NCBI GenBank assembly: GCA_027364845.1
Contig: DAHXOO010000006.1
Location: 67,084 to 109,906, forward strand
DNA length: 42,823 bases
Origin: Pseudomonadota bacterium
GTDB lineage: Bacteria; Pseudomonadota; Gammaproteobacteria; Acidiferrobacterales; UBA6901
Direction of reading: 5' to 3'
Shown here in pieces: positions 27,910 to 37,420 of the stretch. The translations under genes were made by a program, and so were the position numbers. The notes under the pieces were generated by a model that worked only from the letters and a program-made list of their open reading frames with translations, was not told the DNA's origin and ran no database searches. The stretch's first letter is position 1. Every line of letters begins with the position of its first letter.

Positions 27910-30900
27910 CTAGGGCTCGGCGCTTCCCTGGATGTCCTGGTAGGCCTTCTGGATTTCCTGTCCGGGTGGTCGGCCAAACAGTGCCATGAACAGACTCTCG
28001 CATCGGTGGTACGCCGCGATCGCTTCCACGTTCTGTCGCAGTCGCCGGTGGGACCGGATCAGACCCGCATGCATCTCCTCGGCCAGAGGATCGATCTCAA
28101 TGCCGCGCCGGTGCCATTCGATTGCAGCCGTCCAGGCGCCGCTGCGCTCCAGGGATTCCCCCAGATACCCGTGCTGGCGCCGGAACCTTGATCGTAGCCG
28201 CTCGCGCGACTCGAGAACCCACGGGACTTCTTCATCGGCGAGAAAGTCGCCGCGGTATATTTTCAACATTTCATCCATCGCATCGCCAAGGTTCACCTCA
28301 CTGCCCGGCATCACAGGATCGTCGATCTGCGGTAGCCGTTCGAACACCCACATATCGAGCCAAACCAGGCGGGGATTGAGCGAAACGCGACTGTCGTCCA
28401 GCAACACTGCCTTCTCGTTCGCCAGAAGGCGCCGTAGCCGGTGCAGCGTGGTGGCAAAGGATTGGTGAGCGATGTCACCATCGGCCTCCGGCCAAAGAAT
28501 TTCCGACAACCGCCGTTCTGGCACGGCGCGACCGCCTCGAGCGATCAGCAACCGCAGAAACTCCATCGGCTTGGTCGAGCCCTTTCGTCCAGAACTCAGC
28601 GACTTGCCGTCGATCTCGATCCGGAGGCGCCCGAACGAATATATCTTGACCGGCCATGGCCACGCGTCCGAAGCAATCGAGGAGTCCTGCGGCAGAAGTG
28701 CATTATGGCGAATCAGGAACTGGGTATAGTCCGTCTCGATTCCGTGCTTCATGGCGAGTTGGCACAACCGCACCATCATATCGCGCTGCCATGCCTCCCA
28801 CGGACTGCCATAGTGATGGCGGACACCGAGCACGAATGCCTCCCGCACCAGCCGGCAAGCTTCGTTTTCATCACCCTGGGACAGCTGGTTCCACGCCCCG
28901 GCAATCGAAACGATAAACAGAAGGAGTGAACTGTTCATGGCGTAGGCGATCCGCTGCGCGGCATATATATGTCTCGCCGCGCTAGCGTGCTCACCGAGCC
29001 TGGTCAGAACAAGGCCCTGGGAGACATGACATAAGCCCCGAGGGAATACGGTACCGGCCTCGTTCGCGAGCGCGAGTGCCTTGCGGCCGTGACTCTCAGC
29101 ACGCGCCAGATTGCCGTCGAGCAAATGAAAACATGCAGCCTGGTAGTGGTAGTGACTGGTATCGAGACGTCTTCCCGGATCGACCTGGGCCTCGACCGCA
29201 GACAGGATTGGTGCACTTTGAGGGATGTCTCCCAGTCCCAGATGGGCGTACAGGGCCTGCGCCCGGATCCGTCCGTCGAAGATGTGAAGCCCGGTGGAAT
29301 CGCCCAGGGCGAGCGCATCCCCGACGACTGACAGACAACGCGCAAATTCCCCCACATGCCACAGATATGCGGCCTCAAGCAGCATGTAAACCATTCGCTC
29401 CGTATTGGCGGCGCCGCGCGAATGGGACGCCCGGTAGAGCATGTCGATCAGCAGCCCGGCGTTGCTCAGATCTCCGATCCATAGATAGTAGGTGAGCAAC
29501 GGGGTGGCGCTGCGGATGCGTTCCTCCGGGTGGTCTGTGCCTTCGATCAGCGCCGAAAGGCGACCGGCCCAGGCACCGATCGCCGCATGTTGGGGCCGAC
29601 GGAACACGAGCAGCGCGACCAGACCGCTCACGACGCGCCGCTCGATCTCAATTGAGGGAAAATCCGGGTGGCGGCGCCGCAGATCTTCGAACGCGAGGAG
29701 CCAGTGGTCACAAGACGCGAACTCGTCCCAAAGCAACAGATAACAATGGGCGATCCCGGCCCAGGAAAGAAATTGTCCCAGCACTTCTTCCTGGGCGCGA
29801 AACAGATTGAATGCCTTGGCGAAATGGCTACGCGCCGGGTCGAGCGGCTGTTGCACCGTTGCCAGCCAGTAAAGCAGCCACGGTGACTGTTCGCGCATGG
29901 CCTCCGGCAGCATCATGATCCAGGATACCAGCGTTTGTCCGCGACCCTGCGCCAGCAACGACGCGGCCGCACGCACGCACAGGGGCCCGAGAGCTTCCCA
30001 GTCCTGCGCCTCGACCAGCAACGCTGCAGCAGCCTCGATCTCGCCCGACTCTTCGAGCACCTTCGTCGCAGCGGCGCGTATGCTGCTGAATTCCTCATGC
30101 GCGAGCAGGTTACGCGCCTGCGCGAGGAGAAAGGTACGGAAGAGCGGGTGGTACTGATAGGTCTGTCCGCCTGAATGGACTACGGTGAAATAATTGCGCC
30201 GGGCCAGATCAGCCAGCACCGTGGGCGCATGGGGACTTCCGGTGAGCCGCTGCGCCGTGGCAGCCGTCACCTCAGGTAGAAAAGCGGTAGCAAGCAGAAT
30301 CTGACGCACGCCGGAGTCCATCTGCGCGAAGATCTCGCGCGCGAAATAATCGAACAATAACTGCCCGATGCGGGCGGGCGGTCGCTGCTGGACCGAAGGT
30401 CCGTCCGTGCGGTCTTCCATCAGCAACGTCAGCCCTGCGGCCCAACCCCGGGTCTCGGCCAGCAGCCGGTCGATTCCCGCCTCAGGCAGGCGGATTCGGC
30501 GCAGGCGCGCGACACCCGTGGCTTCGGCACGCGTCATCGACAGATCCGCGCCGTCGATGATAGAGATACGCCGGTGGATTCGCAGCCGGGCAAGCGGCGG
30601 CGGCGGCTCGGCTCGGCTGCATACGATCACGTCGATGTCTTTACCAAGGGCTTCGAGGCCATGAAGGAGCAATTCGTACACGGGGCTGTCGTTGGGCAAC
30701 TCCTGAAAGTTATCCAATACCCACACGCAGCGTGGCCGGAGCATGGCGGAGAGCGTCTCGAAAAAATGGCGCGTAAAAGCGACTATCCCTGGAAGGTACT
30801 CCGGGGTCAGCACCGGAAGCTGACGGCGCGAGCGTGGGTTCGCCGCGCGCGCCGCCAGGCCGAGATAATGAAAGAGAGTCGCGGGATCGGCATCACCCGT

Positions 30901-31116
30901 ATCGACCTGGTACCAAAGCGACCGTAGCCGCTTCTCTTTGAGATAACTGCTGACGAGACTTGTCTTGCCGGCGCCCGGGGGTGCGGCGATCCATACCAAC
31001 CCATCCCGTCGGGCCCGGTCGAGGCGCCGGAAGAGGCGCGGGCGTGCCAGCAACCGCAATGGCCGCGGCGCGGTCACCTTGGCGGGAACTGTTGTGTCTC
31101 GCATCGGCATCATCAC
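27910..31116 (-). CDS. MalT-like STAND ATPase regulator with C-terminal BTAD domain
   Basis: A 1068-residue signalling protein. The N-terminal third is a STAND-type NTPase: P-loop IAAPPGAGKTSL (43-54), Walker B-like CVWVLDNFQ (about 139-147) and VIVCSRAEPP sensor. A long helical TPR-like middle (about 340-820) follows. The end has an OmpR-like winged helix (VKIYSFGRLRIEIDGK, then KPMEFLRLLIARGG) and a bacterial transcriptional activation domain (WILE-like WVLESRERLRSRFRR; IEIDPLAEEMHAGLIRSH). MalT itself ends in a LuxR helix instead, so this is the SARP/BTAD-ended variant. It probably turns on target genes after ligand and ATP binding. Targets are unknown; the start may be any of the clustered ATG codons. 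Confidence 0.85.
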   Translation of the reverse strand: MMMPMRDTTVPAKVTAPRPLRLLARPRLFRRLDRARRDGLVWIAAPPGAGKTSLVSSYLKEKRLRSLWYQVDTGDADPATLFHYLGLAARAANPRSRRQLPVLTPEYLPGIVAFTRHFFETLSAMLRPRCVWVLDNFQELPNDSPVYELLLHGLEALGKDIDVIVCSRAEPPPPLARLRIHRRISIIDGADLSMTRAEATGVARLRRIRLPEAGIDRLLAETRGWAAGLTLLMEDRTDGPSVQQRPPARIGQLLFDYFAREIFAQMDSGVRQILLATAFLPEVTAATAQRLTGSPHAPTVLADLARRNYFTVVHSGGQTYQYHPLFRTFLLAQARNLLAHEEFSSIRAAATKVLEESGEIEAAAALLVEAQDWEALGPLCVRAAASLLAQGRGQTLVSWIMMLPEAMREQSPWLLYWLATVQQPLDPARSHFAKAFNLFRAQEEVLGQFLSWAGIAHCYLLLWDEFASCDHWLLAFEDLRRRHPDFPSIEIERRVVSGLVALLVFRRPQHAAIGAWAGRLSALIEGTDHPEERIRSATPLLTYYLWIGDLSNAGLLIDMLYRASHSRGAANTERMVYMLLEAAYLWHVGEFARCLSVVGDALALGDSTGLHIFDGRIRAQALYAHLGLGDIPQSAPILSAVEAQVDPGRRLDTSHYHYQAACFHLLDGNLARAESHGRKALALANEAGTVFPRGLCHVSQGLVLTRLGEHASAARHIYAAQRIAYAMNSSLLLFIVSIAGAWNQLSQGDENEACRLVREAFVLGVRHHYGSPWEAWQRDMMVRLCQLAMKHGIETDYTQFLIRHNALLPQDSSIASDAWPWPVKIYSFGRLRIEIDGKSLSSGRKGSTKPMEFLRLLIARGGRAVPERRLSEILWPEADGDIAHQSFATTLHRLRRLLANEKAVLLDDSRVSLNPRLVWLDMWVFERLPQIDDPVMPGSEVNLGDAMDEMLKIYRGDFLADEEVPWVLESRERLRSRFRRQHGYLGESLERSGAWTAAIEWHRRGIEIDPLAEEMHAGLIRSHRRLRQNVEAIAAYHRCESLFMALFGRPPGQEIQKAYQDIQGSAEP

Positions 31117-31525
31117 GTTCGCGCGGCCACCACGCTGGGCCTGCAGGCGACCCGCGGAGACCGGCGCCGCTCCCCCCCCTGAAAGCTCCGAACTGCGCGC
31201 CCATCCCGGTATTATTCAAATTTCTTCCGGCTTGTGTGCGAGTGTACCCGATCACCAACCCGTAGTGCGAATGGGTATGTTCGCCAAGATTGAACTGCCC
31301 CATGCAGCTGAAACCCATGGCGGGCGCGGACACGAATCAAGATACCGAGCTGCACAAATGGAAGGTGGACGTCGACAAGTATCGAACCTTCGATAAACGA
31401 CTGGGAAGAAGACAGCCTGTTATCGAAAAACTGCAACCGCCGACGCCTGTTCCATTGCATCCGGACTGTCCGCTGGCGCAGACACCCTGCGCGGTCACAT
31501 CGTGCGCACACCGCTGGCCATCGCC
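31117..31525. other. gene-free stretch upstream of the large regulator
   Basis: No supported gene in these 409 bases. A plus-strand frame at 31290-31529 reads KPMAGADTNQDTELHKWKVD early on but becomes proline/cysteine-rich, has no ribosome site and no known relative. The promoter of the regulator gene (minus strand) should lie near 31117-31260. Confidence 0.35.
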
Positions 31526-32011
31526 CTAATGGGCTTTTGCTTTCGGCGGCGAGGTCACGGGCGTTTTGTCAATTTGTCCGCGAATGAACAGGACGGGAAC
31601 AGGCGACAGACGCGCCACCCCTTCGGCCACGCTGCCGAGTACCAGATGCCCCAGCCCGGCACGACCGTGGGTTCCAAGCACTACCAGGTCGGCGGGCCAT
31701 GCTGTCGCCGCTTCTACGACGACATTGGCCACGCGTTTTCCTACGGTTTCCTGTAGTACGGTCTCAGCCCGGAGGCCGGCCTTGTTGGCTGCCGCAACGG
31801 CGCGATCCAATATCGCCTGGCCGGTCTTGCGCAACGCCTCGAATACGCTGTCCAGGATCATCCCGCCGGCGCTCCAGTAGATCACGTCTTCGTCGACGAT
31901 GTGGATGAACCGCAGTTGGGCTTTCTGGTCCGCGGCAAACCTGATCGCCTCATCCACCGCCAACCGTGCGGTATCACTGCCATCGACTGCCACCAGAATG
32001 TGCTGATACAT
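31526..32011 (-). CDS. universal stress protein family protein
   Basis: A single-domain UspA-fold protein of 161 residues. It opens with MYQHILVAVDGSDTARLAVD and ends the domain with VVLGTHGRAGLGHLVLGSVAEGV, giving the ATP-binding pattern G-2x-G-9x-G-S, so it is likely an ATP-binding USP. GGAGG is 6 bases before the ATG. About 17 lysine/proline-rich residues extend beyond the usual end. USPs respond to stress; its partner or target is unknown. It lies downstream of argG but is separated from it by about 260 bases. Confidence 0.92.
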   Translation of the reverse strand: MYQHILVAVDGSDTARLAVDEAIRFAADQKAQLRFIHIVDEDVIYWSAGGMILDSVFEALRKTGQAILDRAVAAANKAGLRAETVLQETVGKRVANVVVEAATAWPADLVVLGTHGRAGLGHLVLGSVAEGVARLSPVPVLFIRGQIDKTPVTSPPKAKAH

Positions 32012-32248
32012 TGCGCCCCTCCAGTCCTGCCATTAGAGCCCGACCGGCCTTACGGTTCCCAGCCACCTGTTCGTAGCATTGCCAATGCCTTTTGCGTACT
32101 TTGGCGCGATTACGGGTGCCGGACGGTTGATGGTCAATCTTTGATGCCCAGGGAAATCGTCGGCAAAGTGCCAGATGCGGCGGAACTCACCGAAGCCGTA
32201 TTGCGCCGCCGCCCCCAGTGCACGCCGCCGTTGCGGCCGGCCACTCCT

Positions 32249-32268
32249 CCCACCGTTGGGACGGTGGG
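32249..32268 (-). terminator. inverted repeat after argG, terminator-like
   Basis: A perfect 8-base-pair stem CCCACCGT/ACGGTGGG with a 4-base loop lies 8 bases after the argG stop. There is no T-run on the minus strand, so it may slow RNA decay or act with Rho rather than be an intrinsic terminator. Confidence 0.5.
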
Positions 32269-32275
32269 CCGACGA

Positions 32276-33493
32276 CTAACGGTGCTTGCGCCGCCTCGCG
32301 GCGATGCGCATGCGCAACGCATTGAGCTTGATGAAGCCTTCAGCGTCCTTTTGATTGTACGCACCCTTGTCTTCCTCGAAGGTGGCGATACGCGGGTCGA
32401 ACAGACTGTCGCTGTCAGATTTGCGGCCCACGACGCTGACGCCGCCCTTGTAGAGCTTAAGGCGCACAACACCATTCACGGTTTTCTGCGAAGCGTCGAT
32501 CATCTCCTGCATCATGAGTCGTTCCGGACTCCACCAGTAACCGTTGTAGATGAGGCTCGCGTAGCGCGGCATGAGCTCATCCTTGAGATGGGCGACCTCA
32601 CGGTCCATCGTAATGGACTCGATCGCGCGATGGGCCTTGAGCATGATGGTGCCACCCGGAGTTTCGTACGCACCGCGCGACTTCATGCCGACGTAACGGT
32701 TCTCGACGATATCGGCGCGGCCGATGCCGTTCGCACCGCCCAGCTTGTTGAGCATGCCGAGCGCCGTGGCCGCACTCACGGTCCGGCCATTGACGGCGAC
32801 CACGTCGCCCTTGCGGTACGTCAGTTCGATGTAGCGTGCCTTGTTCGGCGCCTTCTCCGGTGCCACCGTCCAGCGCCACATGGACTGCTCCGGCTCGCGC
32901 CACGGATCCTCAAGGATGCCGCCCTCGTAGGAGATATGCAGTAGGTTTGCATCCATCGAATACGGGGACTTTTTGCCGCGCTTCATCTCCACCGGGATAC
33001 CGCGCTTTTTGGCATAGGCAAGGAGCTTGTCGCGGGAAGTGAGATCCCATTCGCGCCAGGGGGCAATAATCTTGACGTCTGGCTTGAGCGCGTACGCGCC
33101 GAGTTCGAAACGCACCTGGTCGTTGCCCTTGCCGGTTGCGCCATGCGAGATTGCCTGCGCGCCGGTCTTGCCGGCTATTTCGATCAAACGCTTGGCGATC
33201 AGCGGGCGCGCAATCGAGGTGCCGAGCAGGTATTCGCCCTCATAGAGCGCGTTCGCGCGGAACATGGGAAACACGAAATCGCGTACGAACTGCTCCTTGA
33301 GGTCGTCGATATAAATCTGCTTCACGCCGAGCTTGCGGGCCTTGGCACGCGCCGGCGCAAGCTCCTCGCCCTGACCGATGTCAGCGGTGAAGGTCACCAC
33401 CTCGCAGCCGTAGTTCTCCTGCAACCACATCAGGATGACGGAGGTATCCAGTCCTCCGGAGTACGCCAGCACAACCTTTCTTATCTTTGTCAT
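32276..33493 (-). CDS. argG: argininosuccinate synthase
   Basis: ArgG joins citrulline and aspartate with ATP in arginine synthesis. The 405-residue product has the N-type ATP pyrophosphatase loop [13 protein letters not shown] (9-21), [14 protein letters not shown] (citrulline/aspartate site), [19 protein letters not shown], and [22 protein letters not shown]. Length fits the long-established type I family (about 400). An AGG lies about 5 bases before the ATG. It follows the E2-E3 fusion gene by 69 bases on the same strand, so it may share a transcript with the 2-oxoacid dehydrogenase operon, but no pathway link is evident. Confidence 0.97.
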   Translation of the reverse strand: MTKIRKVVLAYSGGLDTSVILMWLQENYGCEVVTFTADIGQGEELAPARAKARKLGVKQIYIDDLKEQFVRDFVFPMFRANALYEGEYLLGTSIARPLIAKRLIEIAGKTGAQAISHGATGKGNDQVRFELGAYALKPDVKIIAPWREWDLTSRDKLLAYAKKRGIPVEMKRGKKSPYSMDANLLHISYEGGILEDPWREPEQSMWRWTVAPEKAPNKARYIELTYRKGDVVAVNGRTVSAATALGMLNKLGGANGIGRADIVENRYVGMKSRGAYETPGGTIMLKAHRAIESITMDREVAHLKDELMPRYASLIYNGYWWSPERLMMQEMIDASQKTVNGVVRLKLYKGGVSVVGRKSDSDSLFDPRIATFEEDKGAYNQKDAEGFIKLNALRMRIAARRRKHR

Positions 33494-33562
33494 AGAGCCT
33501 GCTTAACGTTGCGCACCACCAACAAAAGCAAATCCGAAGCGGTGTCCGGCTTGCGTTGCCCG

Positions 33563-36268
33563 CTACTTGCCGCCCGCCACTTTTTGAGTCCGGCGCAGGC
33601 GTGAAAGCAGGCGCCGTGCCATCTCGCCGAACAGTTCGGTCTGAGTGGGGTGCGGATGAATGGCGCGCGCCACCTGCTCCAGCGTCATATCGCCTGCGAC
33701 CATCATCACGGCCTCGCCGATGAGGGTATCGGCGTGATCTGCGAGAAAATGCACGCCGATGATGCGCCGTGTCGCCTTGTCCGCCACGATCTTGATGAGT
33801 CCATCGGTTTCGGCCGTTATCATGGCCTTGGCGTCGATGCTCAAGGGGACCTTCACCTCCACCGTGTCGATACCCTTGCTCTTGGCCTGCTCGACAGATA
33901 ACCCGACAAAAGCTGCCTGCGGCCGGGTGAAGATTACGCCGCAGTCCTTGTCCTGGTCGTACTCCATGGGCTCGCCAAGGATGGTGGCCGCTGCCACCCG
34001 TCCCTGCTGACCCGCCGTGTGCGCCAGCATGAGCCCGCCGATGACGTCGCCCACGGCGAAGATATGCGGAATATTGGTGCGACAGTTACGGTCCACCGAA
34101 ATCACGCCGTGCGCATCGGCTTTCACGCTGGCCTTGTCGAGCTGCAGCGGTCCGGTCACGGGGCGCTTGCCGGTGGCCATCAGAACATAATCGCACTTGA
34201 AGTTCTTGGTTTTGCCTGAGGCGTCGACATAACCCAGCGACATCTGCCCCGGCTTGCCGGAGATCCGGCTCACCTTGGCGGAGGTGATGAGCGTGAGGTT
34301 CTTCTGTTTCCCGAGCAATTCTGTCAGCCCCTTGGCGATCTCGCTCTCAACCTCGGGCAGCGGACGCTCCTGCGCTTCGACGACCACCACTTTAGTGCCG
34401 AAATCGGCGAAAATCTGCGCCATCTCGAAGCCAATGGCCCCGGCGCCCACCACGCCGAGTCTCTTTGGGGCGGCTTTCAGGTTCCACACCGTATCCGAGG
34501 TAAGCACACCCTTGATGTCCGCACCCGGAATCGGCGGGACAAACGCGGGTGCGCCGGCAGCAATGACACAGGCCCCGAAGGTAATACGTTCCATCTTCTT
34601 CCCGTCACCGCGCCGGGGGCGCGCGAACCGGTCTTTACCATTGCCCGACACATCGACCACGATGCTATTTGCCGAATCAAAGTAGGCGAAGCCCTGCTTC
34701 AAGTCGATCTTGACGCCCTTGTCGGTCTTGAACGCCATATCGCCGCGCGCACTGAGCACATCCTTGCGCATCTTTTCCAGGCCGGTCCAACTGAGCCGCG
34801 CGCCAGTGCTGTTAACCACACCCAGATGCGCGTCGTGGGCACGATCACGGATGCGGTCCGCTGCTGCGCGCCACGCCTTCGACGGAATGCAGCCGCGCCA
34901 CAGGCATTCGCCTCCGGGCAGCGGCGCGTCATTGATCATGGCCACCTTCTTGCCGTGGTCGGCAAGATCGCGCGCGCAGTCCTCGCCGCCGGGTCCGCCG
35001 CCGATCACTACCACATCGTAGTCCCATTTCCCGGGCGCGATCGCGGCGCTGCCGGTTGCGGCCGGGATGCTGACGCCGTGCAGCCAGGATGCCGGATTCT
35101 CGACAAATCCCTTGAATGCATTCAGAAACTTGGCAGCGTCGGCGCCATTGATAATGCGATGATCGGCGGTAATGGTTACCGGGACCCCCTGCGGCCCCTT
35201 GGTGGCAATGGCGAAGATGGCCGAAGTGCCTGGAGAAGGAATGGCGTCGAACTGGTTCACCCCAAGCATGCCCATGTTGGAAATGGTGAACGTAGGGTTC
35301 GAGTATTCCTGCGGCTTCAGCCGCTTGATGCGCGCACGCGCCACCAGATCCTTCCATTGCTCGTTCATCGTCGGGAGATCGGTGTTGAGCACGTCGCGCA
35401 GCACCGGCACCACCAGCCCCATTCCTTCGGTCTCAACCGCGAGGCCGATGTCAACTTGTTCACGCTCGACGATTCGGTCTTCGTGCTGATAGACCGCGTT
35501 GACCCGGGGAAACGCCTGGATCGAGAGCGCTGCAGCCTTGGCAAACATCACAGTGAGCGAGTAACCCGCCTGCTTGGCCGCCGCCATCAGGCGCTCAGGC
35601 TGGATGTTGACGCTGGCGCGGAACAGCGGCATGGACAAGGCGTATTCCATGTTGTGGCTCACCGCCTTCTCCATGGCATCCATCGGCCGACCTGTTCCCG
35701 GCACCTGAAAGATGCGCCTGGCCAGGGCGCGCGGAACTTGGCCCTTGGTCACATCTGCAGCCTGAACTGACCCGGACGGGCCGGTTCCGATAATGCTGTT
35801 GATTTCGATTCCGTGCGCGCCGGCAAGCTGGCGGGCGTACGGGGTGGCACGGCCGGCCTGCGGGCGCGGAGCCGGTGTGGCGCCATGAGGCATGGCGGGA
35901 ATATGGGTTTTCGCTTTATGGGTTCCGAATGGCTCGAAGCGCATGCCGGAAGGCGCCTCGACCTCGACCTCAACTTCCCTGACGGCAGGCTTCATCGGCG
36001 CCTCGCCACCTTTGATATCACCCTTGTCCGCGACCAGATAGGCAATGATCTCCCCGACCGGCACCACTGCATCGACCGGTACCAGCGGGCCGGACAGATA
36101 GCCCTCGCGGAAGATTTCAACATCCATGATCGCCTTGTCGGTTTCCACCGTTGCCACGACCGTACCGCGGCCGATGTGATCACCGATGTTCTTTTCCCAC
36201 GACACCAACGTCCCTTCGGTCATCGTGTCGGACAGCTTGGGCATTTTTATCGCGTAGGGTTCAGCCAT
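33563..36268 (-). CDS. fused 2-oxoacid dehydrogenase E2 acyltransferase and E3 dihydrolipoamide dehydrogenase
   Basis: A 901-residue fusion of two normally separate subunits. Residues 1-80 form a lipoyl domain with Lys45 in VETDKAIMD; 141-175 form the E1/E3-binding domain (TPYARQLAGAHGIE...GTGPSGSV); about 190-396 are the acyltransferase, with the catalytic DHRIING (369-375). From about 414 the E3 part starts: FAD motif VVVIGGGPGG, redox disulfide Cys455 and Cys460 in GGECLWRGCIPSKAW, a second nucleotide-binding GVVGAGAIGFE, and the C-terminal HPHPT (871-875) bearing the active-site base. All key residues are present. E1 subunits lie just upstream. Substrate is likely pyruvate, but branched-chain oxoacids or acetoin are possible. 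Confidence 0.93.
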   Translation of the reverse strand: MAEPYAIKMPKLSDTMTEGTLVSWEKNIGDHIGRGTVVATVETDKAIMDVEIFREGYLSGPLVPVDAVVPVGEIIAYLVADKGDIKGGEAPMKPAVREVEVEVEAPSGMRFEPFGTHKAKTHIPAMPHGATPAPRPQAGRATPYARQLAGAHGIEINSIIGTGPSGSVQAADVTKGQVPRALARRIFQVPGTGRPMDAMEKAVSHNMEYALSMPLFRASVNIQPERLMAAAKQAGYSLTVMFAKAAALSIQAFPRVNAVYQHEDRIVEREQVDIGLAVETEGMGLVVPVLRDVLNTDLPTMNEQWKDLVARARIKRLKPQEYSNPTFTISNMGMLGVNQFDAIPSPGTSAIFAIATKGPQGVPVTITADHRIINGADAAKFLNAFKGFVENPASWLHGVSIPAATGSAAIAPGKWDYDVVVIGGGPGGEDCARDLADHGKKVAMINDAPLPGGECLWRGCIPSKAWRAAADRIRDRAHDAHLGVVNSTGARLSWTGLEKMRKDVLSARGDMAFKTDKGVKIDLKQGFAYFDSANSIVVDVSGNGKDRFARPRRGDGKKMERITFGACVIAAGAPAFVPPIPGADIKGVLTSDTVWNLKAAPKRLGVVGAGAIGFEMAQIFADFGTKVVVVEAQERPLPEVESEIAKGLTELLGKQKNLTLITSAKVSRISGKPGQMSLGYVDASGKTKNFKCDYVLMATGKRPVTGPLQLDKASVKADAHGVISVDRNCRTNIPHIFAVGDVIGGLMLAHTAGQQGRVAAATILGEPMEYDQDKDCGVIFTRPQAAFVGLSVEQAKSKGIDTVEVKVPLSIDAKAMITAETDGLIKIVADKATRRIIGVHFLADHADTLIGEAVMMVAGDMTLEQVARAIHPHPTQTELFGEMARRLLSRLRRTQKVAGGK

Positions 36269-36396
36269 TCTCTTTATTTATATCAATGACCGCGAGTTGT
36301 GGTTTCGAAAATCCGGGCGCGTGGTCCGGGCAGCCGATGCCTGCCCTTTGGCCACTTGGAAAATAACGCGGCGACGGTTTGTCGTGCCGCGCACCG

Positions 36397-37377
36397 CTAG
36401 ATTTTCCCCAACACCTTGAGTGCGCCCTTATAGACGTCGTGCTCGTCCGGAATGGCAGCATGCTCCAGGTTGGCTGCATACGGTACTGGCACGTCTGCGG
36501 CATGAATACGCACCGGCTGTGCATCCAGAGCGAAAAAGCAGTCTTCGATGATGACGGAAATGATTTCGGCACCGGTGCCCACCGCAGCCTCATCCTCTTC
36601 AGCGACCAGCACTCGGTGTGTCTTTTCCACTGAGCGGCGGATCGTCTCGCGATCAAGGGGCTTGAGCGAACGCAAATCGATGACCTCAGCGCTGATGCCA
36701 TCCTTCGCCAGCATATCCGCCGCCTTCATGCACAGAATGAAGCTCCAGTTATACCCGATCAGAGTGATGTCTGTACCTTTGCGCACGATTTCCGCACCTT
36801 CGAGCGGTCGGAAATATTCCGTATCCGGCACTTCCTCCCGCATGTTGTACATGCGCTCGTGCTCAATGAAGATCACTGGATCATTGCAACGCACGGCCGA
36901 TTTCAGCATGCCGCAGGCGTCCATGGCACCACGTGGGGTCACGACGCGCAATCCCGAGGTACTCATGAACATCCGCGCGAGACGCGCGGAATGCTGGGCC
37001 GCAAGCTGGTGCGCCGTGCCACCTGGCGTGCGCAGCACGATCGGGCAGGACACGCGCCCGCCCGACATGTAGCGGATCTTGGCGGCGGCGTTGATCAGCG
37101 TATCGAGGGCGAGCAGCGCAAAGTTAATCGACATGATCTCGATGATCGGCCGCACCCCGGCCATCGAGGCGCCGATGCCAATGCCAGTATAGGAATTTTC
37201 CGAAATGGGTGCGTCGATGATGCGTTTCTCGCCGTACTTCTGGTACAGGCCGGAAGTCGCCTTGTAGGTACCTCCGACGACACCGATGTCCTCACCAATG
37301 GCGATGACCATCGGATCATTGGCCATTTCCTCGTCGTGGGCGCGGCGTATCGCCTCCCAATATGCCAGCTCAGCCAT
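36397..37377 (-). CDS. pdhB: 2-oxoacid (pyruvate) dehydrogenase E1 component, beta subunit
   Basis: A 326-residue thiamine-diphosphate-dependent subunit. The start MAELAYWEAIRRAHDEEMAND is chosen because the domain begins there and AAGGA lies about 9 bases upstream; the frame is open further but that part is noise. Family segments include IGEDIGVVGGTYKATSGLY, SENSYTGIGIGASMAG (cofactor and interface), and RTPGGTAHQLAAQHSARL. The C-terminal transketolase domain contains EVIDLRSLKPLDRETI. It forms an alpha2beta2 E1 with the product of 37421-38425, 43 bases upstream. The gap to the E2-E3 gene downstream is 128 bases. Confidence 0.93.
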   Translation of the reverse strand: MAELAYWEAIRRAHDEEMANDPMVIAIGEDIGVVGGTYKATSGLYQKYGEKRIIDAPISENSYTGIGIGASMAGVRPIIEIMSINFALLALDTLINAAAKIRYMSGGRVSCPIVLRTPGGTAHQLAAQHSARLARMFMSTSGLRVVTPRGAMDACGMLKSAVRCNDPVIFIEHERMYNMREEVPDTEYFRPLEGAEIVRKGTDITLIGYNWSFILCMKAADMLAKDGISAEVIDLRSLKPLDRETIRRSVEKTHRVLVAEEDEAAVGTGAEIISVIIEDCFFALDAQPVRIHAADVPVPYAANLEHAAIPDEHDVYKGALKVLGKI

Positions 37378-37420
37378 GCATTGATCCTTCTTGTTGACGA
37401 TTTGCCTGACGGTGAGCCTG

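Noticed and set aside
31901-32944. 347-residue plus-strand frame across the usp/argG interval
   Set aside because: Mostly antisense to argG, low similarity to any protein.
34826-35770. 314-residue plus-strand frame inside the E2-E3 gene
   Set aside because: Antisense shadow of a gene with complete catalytic motifs.
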